DNA from: Pseudomonadota bacterium
Lineage (GTDB): Bacteria > Pseudomonadota > Gammaproteobacteria > Pseudomonadales > Pseudomonadaceae
NCBI GenBank assembly: GCA_023388335.1
Contig: JAEWGL010000013.1
Span: 1 to 13,813 of the forward strand
Direction of reading: 5' to 3'
Length of the DNA: 13,813 nucleotides
Positions 12,877 to 13,813 of this stretch are shown one piece after another (position 1 is the stretch's first letter; every line of letters begins with the position of its first letter). A program made the position numbers and the translations under genes. The notes beneath the pieces were generated by a model. It saw only the letters and a program-made list of their open reading frames with translations, did no database searches and was not told where the DNA came from.

Positions 12877-13813
12877 ATGGCCCTCGACATTCACGCTCAC
12901 CGCATCCTGATCCTCGATTTCGGTTCCCAGTACACCCAGCTGATCGCCCGCCGCGTGCGCGAGATCGGCGTGTACTGCGAACTGCACCCGTTCGACATGG
13001 ACGATGAAGCGATCCGCGAATTCAACCCGCGCGGCATTATCCTCGCCGGCGGCCCCGAGTCGGTCCACGAAGCCAACAGCCCGCGCGCGCCGCAGGCGGT
13101 ATTCGACCTCGGCGTACCGGTGTTCGGCATTTGCTACGGCATGCAGACCATGGCCGAGCAGATGGGCGGCAAGGTCGAAGGTTCCGACCTGCGCGAATTC
13201 GGTTACGCCCGCGTCGACGTGGTCGGCAAGAGCCGCCTGCTCGACGGCATCGAAGACCACATCGACGATGACGGCGTGTTCGGCCTGGACGTGTGGATGA
13301 GCCACGGTGACAAGGTCACCCAGATGCCGCAAAGCTTCCACATCCTGGCCAGCACCCCGAGCTGCCCGATCGCCGGCATGTTCGACGACGCCCGCGGCTA
13401 CTACGGCGTGCAGTTCCACCCGGAAGTGACCCACACCAAGCAGGGCGGTCGCATCCTGTCGCGCTTCATCCTCGACATCTGCGGCTGCGAAGCCCTGTGG
13501 ACCGCCTCGAACATCGTCGAGGACGCCATTGCCCAGGTGCGTGAGCAGGTCGGTTCGGCCAACGTCCTTCTCGGCCTGTCCGGCGGTGTCGACTCCTCCG
13601 TGGTTGCCGCGCTGCTGCACCGCGCCATCGGCGACCAGCTGACCTGCGTCTTCGTCGACAACGGCCTGCTGCGCCTGCACGAAGGCGACCAGGTGATGGC
13701 GATGTTCGCCGAGAACATGGGCGTCAAGGTGATCCGCGCCGACGCCGAAGCGCAGTTCCTCGAGAACCTCGCCGGCGAAGCCGACCCGGAGAAGAAGCGC
13801 AAGATCATCGGCC
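12877..13813 (+). CDS. guaA: GMP synthase (glutamine-hydrolysing), 5' part
   Basis: The first 312 codons are present and the gene runs off the window (the full family length is about 525). GuaA aminates XMP to GMP using glutamine and ATP. The class I glutamine amidotransferase domain (about 9-205) has the nucleophile Cys86 in FGICYGMQ (83-90) and the triad residues His181 and Glu183 in QFHPEVTH (179-186). The ATP pyrophosphatase domain begins with the P-loop-like LSGGVDSSV (234-242). The start at 12877 (MALDIHAHRI) fits the family; GAG bases just upstream give only a weak ribosome site. It follows guaB on the same strand and uses that enzyme's product. Confidence 0.96.
   Translation, partial: MALDIHAHRILILDFGSQYTQLIARRVREIGVYCELHPFDMDDEAIREFNPRGIILAGGPESVHEANSPRAPQAVFDLGVPVFGICYGMQTMAEQMGGKVEGSDLREFGYARVDVVGKSRLLDGIEDHIDDDGVFGLDVWMSHGDKVTQMPQSFHILASTPSCPIAGMFDDARGYYGVQFHPEVTHTKQGGRILSRFILDICGCEALWTASNIVEDAIAQVREQVGSANVLLGLSGGVDSSVVAALLHRAIGDQLTCVFVDNGLLRLHEGDQVMAMFAENMGVKVIRADAEAQFLENLAGEADPEKKRKIIG

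Noticed and set aside
12826..13680. Minus-strand frame of about 284 codons opposite guaA
   Set aside because: guaA shows the complete amidotransferase triad and PP-loop on the plus strand; the opposite frame has no recognisable features.
1..13813. A novel defence, mobile or biosynthetic system
   Set aside because: Every substantial gene but one belongs to a known core family in a familiar Pseudomonas order, with no integrase, transposase, toxin-antitoxin pair, repeat-spacer array or composition break.

Overview
The window looks like core chromosome of a fluorescent Pseudomonas, most likely the P. putida group. The evidence is the gene order (hexose-6-phosphate mutarotase, hexR, zwf, pgl, eda, leuA, an M23 peptidase, xseA, a TauE/SafE permease, a small Cys-rich protein, guaB, guaA), the high GC with GC-ending codons, the Entner-Doudoroff aldolase resembling the P. 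putida protein, and REP palindromes of the GCGGG-N4-CCCGC type. No phage, IS, CRISPR, rRNA or tRNA was seen.

Left part (224-5003): glucose catabolism. A hexose-6-phosphate mutarotase gene runs convergently into hexR with an 8-bp overlap of the coding ends. hexR (minus) is divergent from a tight zwf-pgl-eda operon (plus; zwf and pgl overlap by 14 bp, pgl and eda are 17 bp apart). The operon turns glucose-6-phosphate into 6-phosphogluconate and cleaves KDPG, the effector known for HexR. A near-perfect HexR-type palindrome lies in the divergent region. A strong hairpin with A- and T-tracts on either side closes both this operon and the oncoming leuA.

Middle (5116-9491, all minus): leuA encodes the long 557-residue 2-isopropylmalate synthase. 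Its upstream region of nearly 500 bp holds a previously unannotated-looking 25-codon Leu-rich reading frame, with mutually exclusive hairpins that suggest a leucine-responsive leader, and then an inverted pair of REP elements. xseA (exonuclease VII large subunit) and a secreted M23/LytM-type peptidase form a two-gene unit with a 4-nt gap.

Right part (9771-13813, all plus): after a second REP pair come a TauE/SafE-type permease and an unrecognised 184-residue protein with two CxxC pairs. Then comes the purine pair guaB-guaA, which converts IMP to XMP to GMP; guaA is cut by the window edge. guaB has an almost ideal sigma-70 promoter whose spacer contains a perfect 12-bp GC palindrome. The flanks of guaB share a 17-bp exact repeat.

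The genes are ordinary housekeeping genes. The most interesting material is regulatory: the leuA leader, the hexR/zwf intergenic palindromes, the guaB promoter and repeats, and the REP pairs. I found no convincing new multi-gene system.
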